DNA of 64,000 nucleotides from Nocardia yamanashiensis NBRC 100130 (GCF_001613325.1 NZ_BDCD01000039.1:28019-92018); one strand, 5' to 3'; counted from the stretch's first letter, positions 49,813-61,727 are shown. Translations and numbers: made by a program. Notes: generated from the letters alone by a model not told the origin.

Positions 49813-50484
49813 TCAGCTGGTGAGCAACGGCAGGGCCGAGCCGCGACGGCGGGCCACCGAGCCGTAGCGGGCGTCCAGGCGTAACCAGGTGCGGGCGGCG
49901 CGAACCCGGACTATCTCGTCGGCGGAGATACGGCGCGAGTCGGTCTTCTCGCCGCCGTGCGGGATGAAATCCATTGCGGCCAAAGCGAAGACGACCCGCA
50001 TCGGCACCTCCACCTCTTCGCTGCCACTGGAGACGGTGAGCACCGTCTGATCCAGCAGGGCGGCGGGCGGGCCGTGCGAGGAACCGTGCTCCTGCGCCAA
50101 TTCCGCGCCCCGCTCGGCCAATTCGACCAGCATGCGGGCGGGAACGTCGTCGACGTGGACGAAGCCGGTTTCCGGGGGCAGCGCGGTGCGCCAGGCCGAA
50201 TCCATGGCATAGCCGAGACCGAAGGCGCTCCCGGAGCCGGGGGCGTGCAGGCCCGCCAGCACGGTGTCGGCGCCGACCGTCACATCGTCGGTGCCGAGCG
50301 TGGCCACCACGGTGCGCACCGCCAGGGCCTCGAAACCGGTGGTGGCCCAGGCGGATACGTAGTTCACGCCGCGACGGCGCAGGCGGACCACGGCCGCCGG
50401 GTCCAGGCGGATGGCGTGCGAGAGGAAGGTCGCCAGGTTCTCACGTTCCGCGGGGTCGGGAACGTGCAGGGTCAGGTCGCTCAC
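49813..50484 (-). CDS. conserved hypothetical protein
   Basis: A 223-residue soluble protein I cannot assign to an enzymatic family. Features are LHVPDPAERENLATFLSHAI, RLDPAAVVRLRRRGVNYVSA, FGLGYAMDSAWRTALPPETG and FALAAMDFIPHGGEKTDSRR. By position next to the thioesterase and gdh genes it is probably the equivalent of M. tuberculosis Rv2474c. It lies 16 nt downstream of the thioesterase gene on the same strand, so one transcript is likely. Confidence 0.75.
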   Translation of the reverse strand: MSDLTLHVPDPAERENLATFLSHAIRLDPAAVVRLRRRGVNYVSAWATTGFEALAVRTVVATLGTDDVTVGADTVLAGLHAPGSGSAFGLGYAMDSAWRTALPPETGFVHVDDVPARMLVELAERGAELAQEHGSSHGPPAALLDQTVLTVSSGSEEVEVPMRVVFALAAMDFIPHGGEKTDSRRISADEIVRVRAARTWLRLDARYGSVARRRGSALPLLTS

Positions 50485-50500
50485 GGGTGGCGGGCTCGGC

Positions 50501-50989
50501 TCAGTCGGCCAGCCACAGCGACAGGTAGTCGCGTTCTTCGGTGGTGAGGCGGCGCAGACGCTGGGTGTCGATGTCGAAGGCGGCCAGCTGGGTGGAGGCG
50601 AGCACCGCGGCCGGGGAGGCCGGGTCCGCGCCGGCGGCGCGGACCTCGTAGGCGACGGTGAAGTCCACGGCGCGCAACCGCTCGATCCACATGGACACGT
50701 CCAGCGGCGAGTCCTCGTGCCGCAGCTGACCCTTGTACTGCACGTGCAGGTCGGCGAGCACGCAGCCGGACCGCAGGCGCACGGTCGGCCGGTCGTCGGT
50801 GAACAGCCACGGAATGCGGGCTTCCTCCAGCAGGGTCACCATGCGGGCATGGTTGATGTGCTGGAAAGCATCCATATCGGACCAGCGCACCTCGACCTTG
50901 GTGTGGAAGCGCTTGGGCAGCACCGGGGTCTCCCCCAGTTCCACCAGTTCAGCTTTTCCATGGCCGTTCAGCGAACCGACACTCGTCAA
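50501..50989 (-). CDS. hotdog-fold acyl-CoA thioesterase
   Basis: A 162-residue hotdog protein of the 4-hydroxybenzoyl-CoA thioesterase type: EVRWSDMDAFQHINHARMVT with the catalytic-site Asp and Asn-His, LLEEARIPWLF, and LHVQYKGQLRHEDSPLDVSM. It should cleave acyl-CoA thioesters; the acyl group is unknown. TTG at 50989 overlaps the gdh stop (TTGA) and has GGAGG 7 nt before it inside gdh. The M. tuberculosis equivalent is Rv2475c. Confidence 0.92.
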   Translation of the reverse strand: MTSVGSLNGHGKAELVELGETPVLPKRFHTKVEVRWSDMDAFQHINHARMVTLLEEARIPWLFTDDRPTVRLRSGCVLADLHVQYKGQLRHEDSPLDVSMWIERLRAVDFTVAYEVRAAGADPASPAAVLASTQLAAFDIDTQRLRRLTTEERDYLSLWLAD

Positions 50990-53900
50990 CGCGGTACCTC
51001 CGATTGCGCACCCACCCCACTCACCATGCTGCGCACCTGCCGCGCCGCAACCGACAGCGTGGCCAGGTCGTGGGTTCCGGACTCGAACAGTTCCGAGAGG
51101 GCGCTGCGTGCACGACCCAGGCGGGACTGATTTTTCGACTCCCAGTATGCAATTTTCTCCTCGGCCGTCTCCTCCGGGTCTCCGGCGGAGAGCACATCGA
51201 GGGTGAGCGAGCGCAGCGAACCGTACATATCGTCGCGCAGCGCGAGCCGGGCCAGCGCATGCCAGCGATCACCGCGTTCCAGGTGGCTGACCGCCTGCAA
51301 CAGCCAATCGATCTTGAGATGGTCGTTGAGCGCGTAGTAGAGCGCACCCACCTCCTCACCCTTGCGATCGGTGATATCCGCGATATCGATCACATCGAGC
51401 AGCGGGAACAGGTTGAGCAGCCCGTGCACCTCGGTGGCCAGCTCGCTCGGCGCGCCCTGTCCGACCAGGGTCCGCGACTGCTCGTTGAGCAGATCCACGT
51501 GGTGCCCGCGCAGCCAGCCCGGCACCTTGGGGCCGAGATTGCGCACGCCCTGGGAGTAGCGATGGATCTCCGCGCCGACCGCGATCGGCTGCGGCCGGTT
51601 GTTGAGCAGCCAGCGCGAGGCCCGGTCGAGGGTCCGCTTGGTCTCGAGCTCGAGCGCGTCCTTCATGCCGGTGGAGATGTCGGCGGCGCGAATCCGATCC
51701 CACACCGAGTGCAGGTCGAAGATCTGGGTGGCGGCGGTGAAGGCCCGCACCGCGTCCGAGGCCGTCGCCCCGATCTCCTCGTTGAGCCGGTGCGCGTAGG
51801 TGATGCCGCCCAGGTCCACCACCTCGTTGACCAGCATGGTGGTGGTGATCTCGCGGCGCAGCCGATGCTTCTTGATGGCCGCGCCGAATCGCGAGCGCAG
51901 CGGTGTCGGGAAGTACTGCGGCAGCCGCGCCGCGAAGTACGCGGTATCGGGCAGGTCCCCGGCGAGCAGGTCGGCTTTGAGCGAAAGCTTCACGTGCGCC
52001 ATGAGATTGGACAGTTCGGGCGAGGTGAGGCCGGTGCCCTGTTCCTGGCGCGCCTTCATCTCGATTTCGCCGGGCAGCGCTTCCAGTTCGCGGTCCAGGC
52101 CGCGGCGCTCCTCGAGGTCCTCGATGACGCGAGCGTGCACATTGAGCATGCGCGGGGATTCGGCGCGCGACATGCCCATCAGGTAGTTCTGCGAGACATT
52201 GTCGCGCAGGACGAGATCGGCCACCTCGTCGGTCATGGAGGCCAGCAGCGGATTGCGGTCGGCCTCGGCCAGCTCACCGCTCGAGACCACACCGTCCAGG
52301 AGCACCTTGATATTGACCTCGTGGTCCGAGCAGTCCACTCCCGCCGAGTTGTCCAGGGCGTCGGTGTTCATCTTGCCGCCGTACCGGCAGAACTCGATCC
52401 GCCCGTGCGCGGTCGCGCCCAGGTTGCCGCCCTCGCCGATCACCTTGACCCGCAACTCGTTCGCGTTCACCCGGACCGCGTCATTGGACTTGTCGCCCAC
52501 CTCGGCATTGGTCTCGGTCGAGGCCTTGATGTAGGTGCCGATGCCGCCGTTCCACAGCAACTGCACCGGCGACTTCAAGATCGCCTTGATCAGCTCCGGC
52601 GGCGACAACGAGGTCACCTCCGCCGCCAATCCCAAAGCTTCCCGGGCCTGTTCGCTGATCGGTACCGACTTCACGGTCCGATCGAACACCCCACCGCCCG
52701 CGCTGATCAGCGACCGGTCGTAATCGGCCCACGACGAACGCGGCAATGCGAACATCCGCTCCCGCTCGGCGAACGACGTTGCCGCGTCCGGAGTCGGATC
52801 CAGGAAGATATGCCGATGGTCGAACGCGGCGATCAGGCGAATGTGGCGCGAGAGCAGCATGCCGTTGCCGAACACGTCGCCGGACATGTCACCCACACCG
52901 ACGACCGTGAAGTCCTGGGTCTGGGTATCGATATCCATCTCCGCGAAATGCCGCTTCACCGACTCCCACGCACCCCGGGCGGTGATACCCATCGCCTTGT
53001 GGTCATACCCGGCCGAGCCACCCGAGGCGAAGGCGTCACCGAGCCAGAAACCATAGGACTGGGCAACATCATTGGCGATATCGGAGAACGTCGCCGTCCC
53101 CTTGTCCGCGGCCACCACCAGATACGTGTCATCGGAGTCGCGGCGCAGCACCCGCGCCGGCGGCACCACCGCACCCGTCGCCCGATCCACATTGTCGGTC
53201 ACATCCAGCAGGCCGGAGATGAACGTGCGATAGCAGGCGATGCCCTCGGCCTGCAACGCTTGGCGATCCGCCACCGGATCCGCGGTCGCGGCCGGCGGCT
53301 GCTTGACCACGAACCCGCCCTTGGCACCAACCGGCACAATGACCGCGTTCTTCACCGCCTGCGCCTTCACCAAGCCCAGGATCTCGGTCCGGAAATCCTC
53401 CAGACGATCAGACCACCGCAACCCGCCACGCGCGACCGGACCGAACCGCAGATGCACGCCCTCGACCCGAGGCGAATACACGAAGATCTCGAACTGCGGC
53501 CGCGGCTTGGGCAATTCGGCGATCTCCTGCGGTTCCACCTTGAACGACAGGTAATCCCGCGGCTGGCCCTCCGCGTCGGTGACGTAGTAGTTGGTGCGCA
53601 GGGTGGCCTTGATGAGCCCGAGGATGGCGCGCAGGATGCGGTCGGCGTCCAGGCTGACCACTTCGTCGATGCGATGCCGCACCGCACCTTCCAGATCGCG
53701 GGCGTGCTCGGCATTGGCGGAGTCCGGGTCGAACAGTGCCGTGAACAGGTCCACGAACATGCTCGCCGCCTCCGGGTAGGCGAGTAGTACGCGGGTGATA
53801 TTGGCCTGGCTGTACGGGAATCCGGCCTGCTGCAGGTATTTCGCGTAGGCGCGCAGGATGGACACCGAGCGCCAGTTCAGCCCGGCGCGCAGCACCAGTT

Positions 53901-55887
53901 CGTTGAGCCCGTCGGCTTCGGCGCGGCCGAACCAGAGCGCTTCGAAGGCCTCGGTGAAGCGCTGCCGCATACCGCGCACGTGATCGTCGAGGGCGTCCAG
54001 GCGCTGCGAGGACTCCACCAGCTCGGCGTCCATATTGTGGTCCAGCGAACTGCGCAGCAGCTCCGGCCGGGCCAGCAGGCCGAAATCGTAGATCCACTGC
54101 TCGGGACCGTGATCGAAATCCAGCTGGTGCGGGCGTTCGTCGATGACCTCGACGCCCAGGCTCTGCAGCACCGGCAGCACCTGGCTCAGCGAGATGCCGG
54201 TGCCGCCGATGTAGAGGGTGAACCGCCACGAACCGGGCTCGGAATCGGCCCGGCGGTACAGGTATTGGTCGATGCCGCCTTCCGCCAGGCCCTGCAGCCG
54301 CACGATATCGGCCATGGCCCGGCTGGATCCGAAGTCCTCCTTGTAGCTTTCGGGAAGGGCTTCGGCGTAGCGCTGCACCACCGCCGGATCGAGCACGGTG
54401 GAGGTGGCGACGGCGTCGCGCAGGTGGTCGTCCCAGGTGCGGCTGGCCTCGGCCAGCAGGTGCTGGATGCGCAGGCGATTGGCCTCGGAGGTATCGGCCG
54501 CGCCGCCCTGGTCGGGCAGGCGGACGGTGAAATAGACGCTGGCCAAGTCGCTTTCGGAGACCCGGGCCGAGTAGTCGATGGAGTCGCCGCCCACCTCTCG
54601 CATCAGGATGTCCTGCATTTCCAGGCGCACCCGGGTGGTGTAGCGGTCACGCGGCAGGTACACCATGCAGGCGACGAAGCGGCCGTAGCCGTCCATGCGC
54701 ATGAACAGCCGAACCTGGCGGCGCATACCGACATTCAGGACCGCGCTGGCGGTGCGGCGCAGCGTCTCCTCGTCGGAGGAGAAAAGTTCGGTGCGCGGGA
54801 AGGACTGGATGACCTCGAGCATCTCCTGGCCGGAGAAGGAGTCCAGGTCGAACCCGCTGGTCTCGATGATGGAGCGCACCCGGCGCTCGATGACCGGGAT
54901 GTCCAGGACGTTCTCGTGCAGCGCGTTGACGGTGAAGACGCCGATGAACAGGTGCTCGCCCAAAACCGCACCGGTGTCGTCGATTTCGGCGACGCCGACG
55001 AAGTACGGGTAGACGGCGCGGTGCACGGTGGCGGGCACCAGTCCCTGGGTCAGCATGAGCAGCGGCTGGTCGCCGCTGTTGTCCGGGACCCGGAAGTCGG
55101 TGCCGACATTGGGGCGCAGCACGCCGAGGCTGCTCGACGGCACGATGGTGGATTTGGCCTGGCCGCCGACGTCGGTGCGCTCGTAGCAGGCGTAGCCGAG
55201 CACGGTGAAATTACCGTCGGACAGCCAGCCCAGCAGCTGCGCGACATCCTTGAGATCGGTTGCGGAGAACGGGGATACCCCCGAGCTCGCGGCCTTGCCC
55301 AGTTCGCCGGCGACCCGGTCCTGGGCGGCGCGCATGGCCTCGGTGTCCTCGATGACGCGGCGCACGTCGGTGAGCACATCGGGCAGCGCGGACTCGATCC
55401 GGCGCAGTTGCTCGGCGCTGGTGGCGGGGTGCAGCTGCACGTGCATCCACGATTCGCGCAGGCCGGTGGCGCCGTTGCCGTCCACCTCGTGCGGGACGGC
55501 GGTGTCCAGCATGCCGTCGGAATCGCGGGTCACTTCGAAGATGGGGTGCACGATCTCGCTCACGCTGACGCCCATGCGGGCCAGCGAGGAGGTGACCGAT
55601 TCGACCAGCAGCGGCATGTCGTCGGTGACCATCTGCACGGCGACGCCCAGACCGGCGTCGTCATCGGCGTGGTACACCTGCACGTTCGCGGTGCCGGGTT
55701 GGCGGCGCAGCGCGAGATCGACATGGCAGCGGAAGATCTGGGTGGAAGTCGCCGGGATAGCGCAGTCCGCGTCGCCGGCGTCGACGTGTCGGAAATAGGC
55801 CTCTTCGAGCGACACGAGATTGCCCCGCAAGGACGCGGGCAAACTCGCAGCCCAGGCCGCGTTGGACAATTCGGACGAGACCGTCAT
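50986..55887 (-). CDS. gdh: NAD-specific glutamate dehydrogenase, large (about 180 kDa) type
   Basis: A 1633-residue enzyme, close to the mycobacterial Gdh (Rv2476c, about 1624 residues). A long N-terminal region with ACT-like modules (VQVYHADDDAGLGVAVQMVT, GVSVSEIVHPIFEVT) is followed by the catalytic domain: GVHLRFGPVARGGLRWSDRL, VPVGAKGGFVVKQPP and VGVGDMSGDVFGNGMLLSRH, and the C-terminal domain. It oxidises glutamate to 2-oxoglutarate; in mycobacteria this class is inhibited by the FHA protein GarA. The ATG at 55887 follows GGGAG at 8 nt. Confidence 0.97.
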   Translation of the reverse strand: MTVSSELSNAAWAASLPASLRGNLVSLEEAYFRHVDAGDADCAIPATSTQIFRCHVDLALRRQPGTANVQVYHADDDAGLGVAVQMVTDDMPLLVESVTSSLARMGVSVSEIVHPIFEVTRDSDGMLDTAVPHEVDGNGATGLRESWMHVQLHPATSAEQLRRIESALPDVLTDVRRVIEDTEAMRAAQDRVAGELGKAASSGVSPFSATDLKDVAQLLGWLSDGNFTVLGYACYERTDVGGQAKSTIVPSSSLGVLRPNVGTDFRVPDNSGDQPLLMLTQGLVPATVHRAVYPYFVGVAEIDDTGAVLGEHLFIGVFTVNALHENVLDIPVIERRVRSIIETSGFDLDSFSGQEMLEVIQSFPRTELFSSDEETLRRTASAVLNVGMRRQVRLFMRMDGYGRFVACMVYLPRDRYTTRVRLEMQDILMREVGGDSIDYSARVSESDLASVYFTVRLPDQGGAADTSEANRLRIQHLLAEASRTWDDHLRDAVATSTVLDPAVVQRYAEALPESYKEDFGSSRAMADIVRLQGLAEGGIDQYLYRRADSEPGSWRFTLYIGGTGISLSQVLPVLQSLGVEVIDERPHQLDFDHGPEQWIYDFGLLARPELLRSSLDHNMDAELVESSQRLDALDDHVRGMRQRFTEAFEALWFGRAEADGLNELVLRAGLNWRSVSILRAYAKYLQQAGFPYSQANITRVLLAYPEAASMFVDLFTALFDPDSANAEHARDLEGAVRHRIDEVVSLDADRILRAILGLIKATLRTNYYVTDAEGQPRDYLSFKVEPQEIAELPKPRPQFEIFVYSPRVEGVHLRFGPVARGGLRWSDRLEDFRTEILGLVKAQAVKNAVIVPVGAKGGFVVKQPPAATADPVADRQALQAEGIACYRTFISGLLDVTDNVDRATGAVVPPARVLRRDSDDTYLVVAADKGTATFSDIANDVAQSYGFWLGDAFASGGSAGYDHKAMGITARGAWESVKRHFAEMDIDTQTQDFTVVGVGDMSGDVFGNGMLLSRHIRLIAAFDHRHIFLDPTPDAATSFAERERMFALPRSSWADYDRSLISAGGGVFDRTVKSVPISEQAREALGLAAEVTSLSPPELIKAILKSPVQLLWNGGIGTYIKASTETNAEVGDKSNDAVRVNANELRVKVIGEGGNLGATAHGRIEFCRYGGKMNTDALDNSAGVDCSDHEVNIKVLLDGVVSSGELAEADRNPLLASMTDEVADLVLRDNVSQNYLMGMSRAESPRMLNVHARVIEDLEERRGLDRELEALPGEIEMKARQEQGTGLTSPELSNLMAHVKLSLKADLLAGDLPDTAYFAARLPQYFPTPLRSRFGAAIKKHRLRREITTTMLVNEVVDLGGITYAHRLNEEIGATASDAVRAFTAATQIFDLHSVWDRIRAADISTGMKDALELETKRTLDRASRWLLNNRPQPIAVGAEIHRYSQGVRNLGPKVPGWLRGHHVDLLNEQSRTLVGQGAPSELATEVHGLLNLFPLLDVIDIADITDRKGEEVGALYYALNDHLKIDWLLQAVSHLERGDRWHALARLALRDDMYGSLRSLTLDVLSAGDPEETAEEKIAYWESKNQSRLGRARSALSELFESGTHDLATLSVAARQVRSMVSGVGAQSEVPR

Positions 55888-56386
55888 TTCGCCAGCTCCC
55901 TCGGATTCGGTTCCGTAACAAAGTGACGCCGGTCCGAGAGTAGCTGGGCGCCGGAGGCCCCGGGCTGAATTCCTCTCAATGCCGCGCCGCGTCGCACACA
56001 CCGGACAAACCGGACGGTACGGCGGACGCCGCACCCATGCGGAATTGCCAGGTGACGTACGACAAACCTTGCACCAAAACGGTTTTCGCGCAGTTTTGCG
56101 TTCGCGAAACCGTTGAGTTCGCTATTGGATAGCCGTTTTCCTGACTACCAGTCGAGACCGGTTCCGGCAAACGGCGAGCCCCCAGCAAACGGCTTTTCGG
56201 GCAAGCCGGGAACGACTGCCGCCGTTCCCGCGGGAGCCCAGTTTTCCCGCCGCGGCCGAACGGCTGCCGAGAGGCGGGTGAACTCCCGCCGGGGCCCGAT
56301 CCAACGATCGGCAACCCCGGCGGGTAGATGATCTATCACCGCGTCCTCCGCGTCATTTCTACGCGAGAGTAACGGCCGATTTCCGC
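55888..56386. other. intergenic region between gdh and ettA
   Basis: I see no gene in these 499 bp. It should carry the gdh promoter on the minus strand. A hairpin with arms AACGGTTTTCGCG (56078-56090) and CGCGAAACCGTT (56103-56114) lies in a locally AT-richer stretch. A second, GC-rich stem lies at 56285-56324. Confidence 0.5.
56285..56324 (-). terminator. stem-loop downstream of ettA
   Basis: CCCGCCGGGG and CCCCGGCGGG form a perfect 10-bp stem, with an inner CCGATC/GATCGG stem around CAAC. It lies 62 nt after the ettA stop on the minus strand. No clear T tract is present. Confidence 0.5.
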
Positions 56387-58063
<1,677 letters not shown>

Positions 58064-58073
58064 ATCGGCAAGC

Positions 58074-58520
58074 CTAACTGTGTGTCGTTGCGGGTTCTGC
58101 GGCAGTGTCCGCATCCGCCGCGGGGGGTTGAACAGGGTCCGGGCGCTCGGCGCGACCGAAGTGTTTGCGCTGCACCGCAGCTGTGCATCGACCCAGGTCG
58201 GGGCCGACCGCTGTGGCGCGCATCTCGAGATCGTTGCGTTCGACCCCGTCCCGGGTGGTGTATTCGCTGGATCTCAGCGAGCCGTAGGCGATAACCGGAT
58301 CACCCCGGTGCACCGAGGACTCCACGCCGTCGATGAGCCGCCGCCGGCAGCTGACCGTCAGATACATGGTGCCCGCGTCGACCCATTGTCCGGATGTCTG
58401 GTCGAAACGTCGACTGGTATTCGCCAGGCGGAAGGCCAGGATCTCCTCCCCCGATGGCAGCTGGCGCCGAACCGGTTCCGTGACAACGTTTCCCACGATG
58501 GCTGCTTGGATTTCATACAT
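58074..58520 (-). CDS. single-stranded DNA-binding protein-like (second SSB)
   Basis: A 148-residue OB-fold protein of the SSB family: YEIQAAIVGNVVTEPVRRQL, ILAFRLANTSRRFDQ, MYLTVSCRRRLIDGVES, DPVIAYGSLRSSEYTTRDG and NDLEMRATAVGPDLGRC. It lacks the acidic DDDIPF-type tail of the replication SSB, so it is a paralogue like M. tuberculosis SsbB (Rv2478c). It lies 10 nt upstream of ettA, probably co-transcribed. The ATG at 58520 fits the family N-terminus; a GTG at 58580 is less likely. Confidence 0.88.
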   Translation of the reverse strand: MYEIQAAIVGNVVTEPVRRQLPSGEEILAFRLANTSRRFDQTSGQWVDAGTMYLTVSCRRRLIDGVESSVHRGDPVIAYGSLRSSEYTTRDGVERNDLEMRATAVGPDLGRCTAAVQRKHFGRAERPDPVQPPAADADTAAEPATTHS

Positions 58521-58598
58521 GAGACGAGGGTCGCGCGGCCACGCTGCCGCCGACAGCCCGTCTCCGGCGAGTGTGGACAACTCGCGGCCTGTGGATGA

Positions 58599-59558
58599 TT
58601 ACAGCGTGGCCAGATCGGTATTGGCTCCGCACAGCACCACCACCGGCCGCTCCCCCGGCGCCGGCACGTAGGCCCCGCTCTGGATCGCCGCCACCGCCGT
58701 CGCGCCCGCGGGCTCCACCACGATCCGGAACTCGCGCCACAGGTACTCGCGCGCCATCACGATGGCATCGTCGGACACCAGCAGCGACCGCACCGAATAC
58801 CGTTGCGCGACCTCCATCGCGATATCGCCGATCCGGTTGGCGCCCAGCGCATCCGAGGCCACGCTGGAGACGTCCACGTCCACCGGATGACCGGCGGCCA
58901 GCGCCGCGTGCAGCGTCTGCGCCCCCTGCGGCTCCACCCCGACCACCCGGCCGCGCAGGCCCAGCGCCACCGCGATCCCGGCGAAGAGCCCGCCGCCGCC
59001 GACGGCGACCAGCACCGGCGGCCGGCCCCGCACCTGCTCCTCGATCTCCAGCCCGACCACGCCCGCACCGGCCACGATCGCGGGCTGATCGAAGGCGTGC
59101 AGCTGCATGGCCCCGCGCTCGGCGGCCAGCTGGCAGGCGAATTTGTGCGCCTCGGCGTAAGTCGTTCCGTGCCAGAGCACTTCGGCGCCGTGCGACCACA
59201 TGGCCGCGACCTTGGTGTGCGGCGCGGATTCCGGCACCACGACCGTGCACGACAGCCCGCGCAGCGCGCTCGCCATGGCGGCGGCGATCCCGGCATTGCC
59301 GCTGGAGGCGATCACCACGCCGTCGACCGTTTTGCCCGCCTGCAGCAGCGCGTTCAGGGCGCCGCGCACCTTGAACGTGCCGCCGTGCTGCAGGTGCTCC
59401 AGCTTCAGCGTGACCGGCACCGGGCCGCGCGGGCCCTGGATATCGGTGTGGAAGACCGGCGTCTTGCGGATCTGCCCGCGCAGCAGCCGCCGGGCCTGGC
59501 GCACGTCGGATCGGTACAGCCGCTTGGGTTTTCGGGTCGCCACGGCGACATCACTCAC
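58599..59558 (-). CDS. PLP-dependent threonine/serine dehydratase-like protein
   Basis: A 319-residue fold-type II PLP enzyme. The PLP lysine lies in GGTFKVRGALNAL, the cofactor phosphate loop is VGGGGLFAGIA, and SSGNAGIAAAMASAL is the Asn loop. It has no C-terminal ACT regulatory domain, so it is catabolic-type or an amino acid racemase/dehydratase with broad specificity. GTG at 59558 overlaps the stop of the upstream CtaG-like gene (GTGA), suggesting a common mRNA. Confidence 0.88.
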   Translation of the reverse strand: MSDVAVATRKPKRLYRSDVRQARRLLRGQIRKTPVFHTDIQGPRGPVPVTLKLEHLQHGGTFKVRGALNALLQAGKTVDGVVIASSGNAGIAAAMASALRGLSCTVVVPESAPHTKVAAMWSHGAEVLWHGTTYAEAHKFACQLAAERGAMQLHAFDQPAIVAGAGVVGLEIEEQVRGRPPVLVAVGGGGLFAGIAVALGLRGRVVGVEPQGAQTLHAALAAGHPVDVDVSSVASDALGANRIGDIAMEVAQRYSVRSLLVSDDAIVMAREYLWREFRIVVEPAGATAVAAIQSGAYVPAPGERPVVVLCGANTDLATL

Positions 59559-61594
59559 TTACGCACTCCTCGGTCGCGCCGTGCGAGCTCGGCGAACATG
59601 GCGTTGTACGCGGTCAGTTCCGCGTCGTCGTCCCGGTCCGCGGCGCGATCCAACCTGGTGGCCAGCCGATTGTCACTGCGCGACCACTGGATGAGCAACG
59701 CCAGCATCACCACCACCAGTGGAATTTCACCACTGGCCCAGGCGAGACTACCGCCGGTGTGCTGATCATCGAGCAGATCGCTGTTCCAGCCCAGGCCCAG
59801 CCCTCGATAGAACCAACCACCCAGCACGGTATTCATGCTCATCAGGGCGATGCCGAAGAAGGCGTGGAAGGGCAGCGAACCGAACACCATGCCCAGCTTG
59901 GTCAGCGGCTCCACCTGCCGGGGCTTGGGGTCGATGCCGATGACCACCCAGTAGAAGAGGTATCCGCTCGCCAGGAAGTGCACGTTCATCAACAGGTGGG
60001 CGCCGTGCGAGCCGACGTACTTGTCGAAGATGCCGCCCAGGTACAGGGCGTAGAACCCGGCCACGAAGAACACCGAGGCGACCACGGGCTGAGTCATGAA
60101 GCGCGACACCGGATTGTGCACGGCGGCCAGAATCCATTCGCGCGGGCCCGGGGGCTGGCCCTTGCCGGCGGGCGCGATCGCCCGCAGCGCCAGCAGTACC
60201 GGGCCGCCGAGCGCGAACAGGATCGGGGCCAGCATGGAGAGCATCATGTGCTGGGCCATGTGCACGCTGAACATGGCCGGGGCGTAGCGGCCGATGCCGG
60301 AACTGGTGGCCAGCAGCAGCACCACGCAACCCGACATCCAGGCGATGGTCCGGCCGACCGGCCAGGCGTCGCCGCGCTTGCGCAGTCGCGCCACACCGCG
60401 CAGGTAGAGGATGGCCGCCACGATGGCGAGCGTGCCGAAGATCAGATCGAAGCGCCAGTCGAACAGGATGCGGCCGACGGTCGGCGGGCCCGCCAGGTTG
60501 TAGCCGATCTCGACCTCGGCCGGGCTGGGGACCTTGCGTAGTTCCGGGGGCGGGGTGCGGCCGAGGCCGACGGCGAGTCCCACGGTGGCCGCGAAGACCA
60601 GCGCCTCGACGCCCGCGAACCGGATCAGCGCCCCGCGATTGTTCGGATCCTTCTCCAGGTCCGGCAGGGCGCGCTTCCGCTGGGCGAACCCGATGATGCC
60701 GAGCACCACCAGCGCGGCGGTCTTGGCCAACACCAATCGCCCATAGGTAGTACTGAACAGATCGTCGAACGGCACCCGCACCCACGCGTTGATCACACCG
60801 CTGATGGCGATCACCACGAACGAGACCGTGGCCACCGTCGAGAACCGGCGCGCGGCCAGGGCCGTGTACTTGCCCTCCCGCAGTGCGTAAGCGAGCACCG
60901 CGAACAGCCCGCCCACCCAGGCGCAGGCCGAAAGCAGATGCAGAATCAGGCTATTGGTGGCGATATCGTGCGCCCCGCCCGAGGACGAATGCCCCGTCAA
61001 CGCCACCGGCAGCAGCGACAGCACCGACAGCCACAACAGCACCGGCGTCCATCCCCACCGCAACGCCAGCCGGCATCCCACCGCCAGCACCAGCACGAAG
61101 AACACGGTCGTACGCCACGACCCCGCCACATCGACCTGATCCGCGGCCCGCCACACCGACTCCGGCCGCAGCGAATCCAGGAAAGGTTGCCCGGTGGTAT
61201 CCGACAAAGTCAGCGGCACCAGCAACGCCGAGGCCCCCGCCCACACCAGCGCCAGGTTCCCCGCCCGCCGCAACGCCCGGAACCCGCCCACATCCAGCAG
61301 CCCGTCGGCCTGCGGCGGCACGAAGAACGCCGCGAACAACAACGACCCCACCGTCAAAGCGGCAGCGAGATCAGCAACGGCCCGCACCGCCGGCAACCCG
61401 TACGTGGTCAAAGGCCCAGGATCCGGAATCCCCAGCAAACTGAGCGCCTGCGAAGCCGACAACCCCACCACCAGCGCAGCCACCACAGCTGTCACAGCCG
61501 CACTGACCGCGGCCACCCCCGCGAACGTCCCCCCAGCCCCCGCCCGGTTCACCTGTACACCAGTGCCTGCGGACGGTTCCTGCGGTGACGACAT
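59555..61594 (-). CDS. fused CopD-like and CtaG-like membrane protein
   Basis: A 679-residue membrane protein with about 15 helices. The N-terminal half resembles CopD-type copper resistance proteins (ILHLLSACAWVGGLFAVLAY, FSTVATVSFVVIAISGVINA). The C-terminal half resembles the caa3-type cytochrome oxidase assembly factor CtaG (FSVHMAQHMMLSMLAPILFA, YLFYWVVIGIDPKPR, FHAFFGIALM). His and Met residues in these helices could bind copper. Together they suggest copper transfer across the membrane for respiratory oxidase. The ATG at 61594 precedes the first hydrophobic segment. Confidence 0.9.
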   Translation of the reverse strand: MSSPQEPSAGTGVQVNRAGAGGTFAGVAAVSAAVTAVVAALVVGLSASQALSLLGIPDPGPLTTYGLPAVRAVADLAAALTVGSLLFAAFFVPPQADGLLDVGGFRALRRAGNLALVWAGASALLVPLTLSDTTGQPFLDSLRPESVWRAADQVDVAGSWRTTVFFVLVLAVGCRLALRWGWTPVLLWLSVLSLLPVALTGHSSSGGAHDIATNSLILHLLSACAWVGGLFAVLAYALREGKYTALAARRFSTVATVSFVVIAISGVINAWVRVPFDDLFSTTYGRLVLAKTAALVVLGIIGFAQRKRALPDLEKDPNNRGALIRFAGVEALVFAATVGLAVGLGRTPPPELRKVPSPAEVEIGYNLAGPPTVGRILFDWRFDLIFGTLAIVAAILYLRGVARLRKRGDAWPVGRTIAWMSGCVVLLLATSSGIGRYAPAMFSVHMAQHMMLSMLAPILFALGGPVLLALRAIAPAGKGQPPGPREWILAAVHNPVSRFMTQPVVASVFFVAGFYALYLGGIFDKYVGSHGAHLLMNVHFLASGYLFYWVVIGIDPKPRQVEPLTKLGMVFGSLPFHAFFGIALMSMNTVLGGWFYRGLGLGWNSDLLDDQHTGGSLAWASGEIPLVVVMLALLIQWSRSDNRLATRLDRAADRDDDAELTAYNAMFAELARRDRGVRK

Positions 61595-61700
61595 ACGACC
61601 CAGGGTAGTTCTCCACACCCGTCCGGACTCCCCTGGGGTTTCCCGTCCCCGAGTCCGCACAACCGCCCCGACGCGCCGAACGGTTGCTACACGCACACCA

Positions 61701-61727
61701 TTACCCGATCTGGACGCTCGCTATACT
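61701..61727 (+). promoter_or_regulatory. candidate promoter of tRNA-Arg
   Basis: TTACCC (61701-61706) and TATACT (61722-61727) lie 73 nt before the tRNA. The -10 is good, but the 15-nt spacer is short. Confidence 0.4.

Noticed and set aside
51004..53787. 927-codon plus-strand frame over gdh
   Set aside because: Antisense shadow of gdh, rich in His, Arg and Asp, no motif.
59555..61594. Two separate genes (copD and ctaG)
   Set aside because: One uninterrupted frame spans both domains with no internal start signal, so a fusion is the better call.
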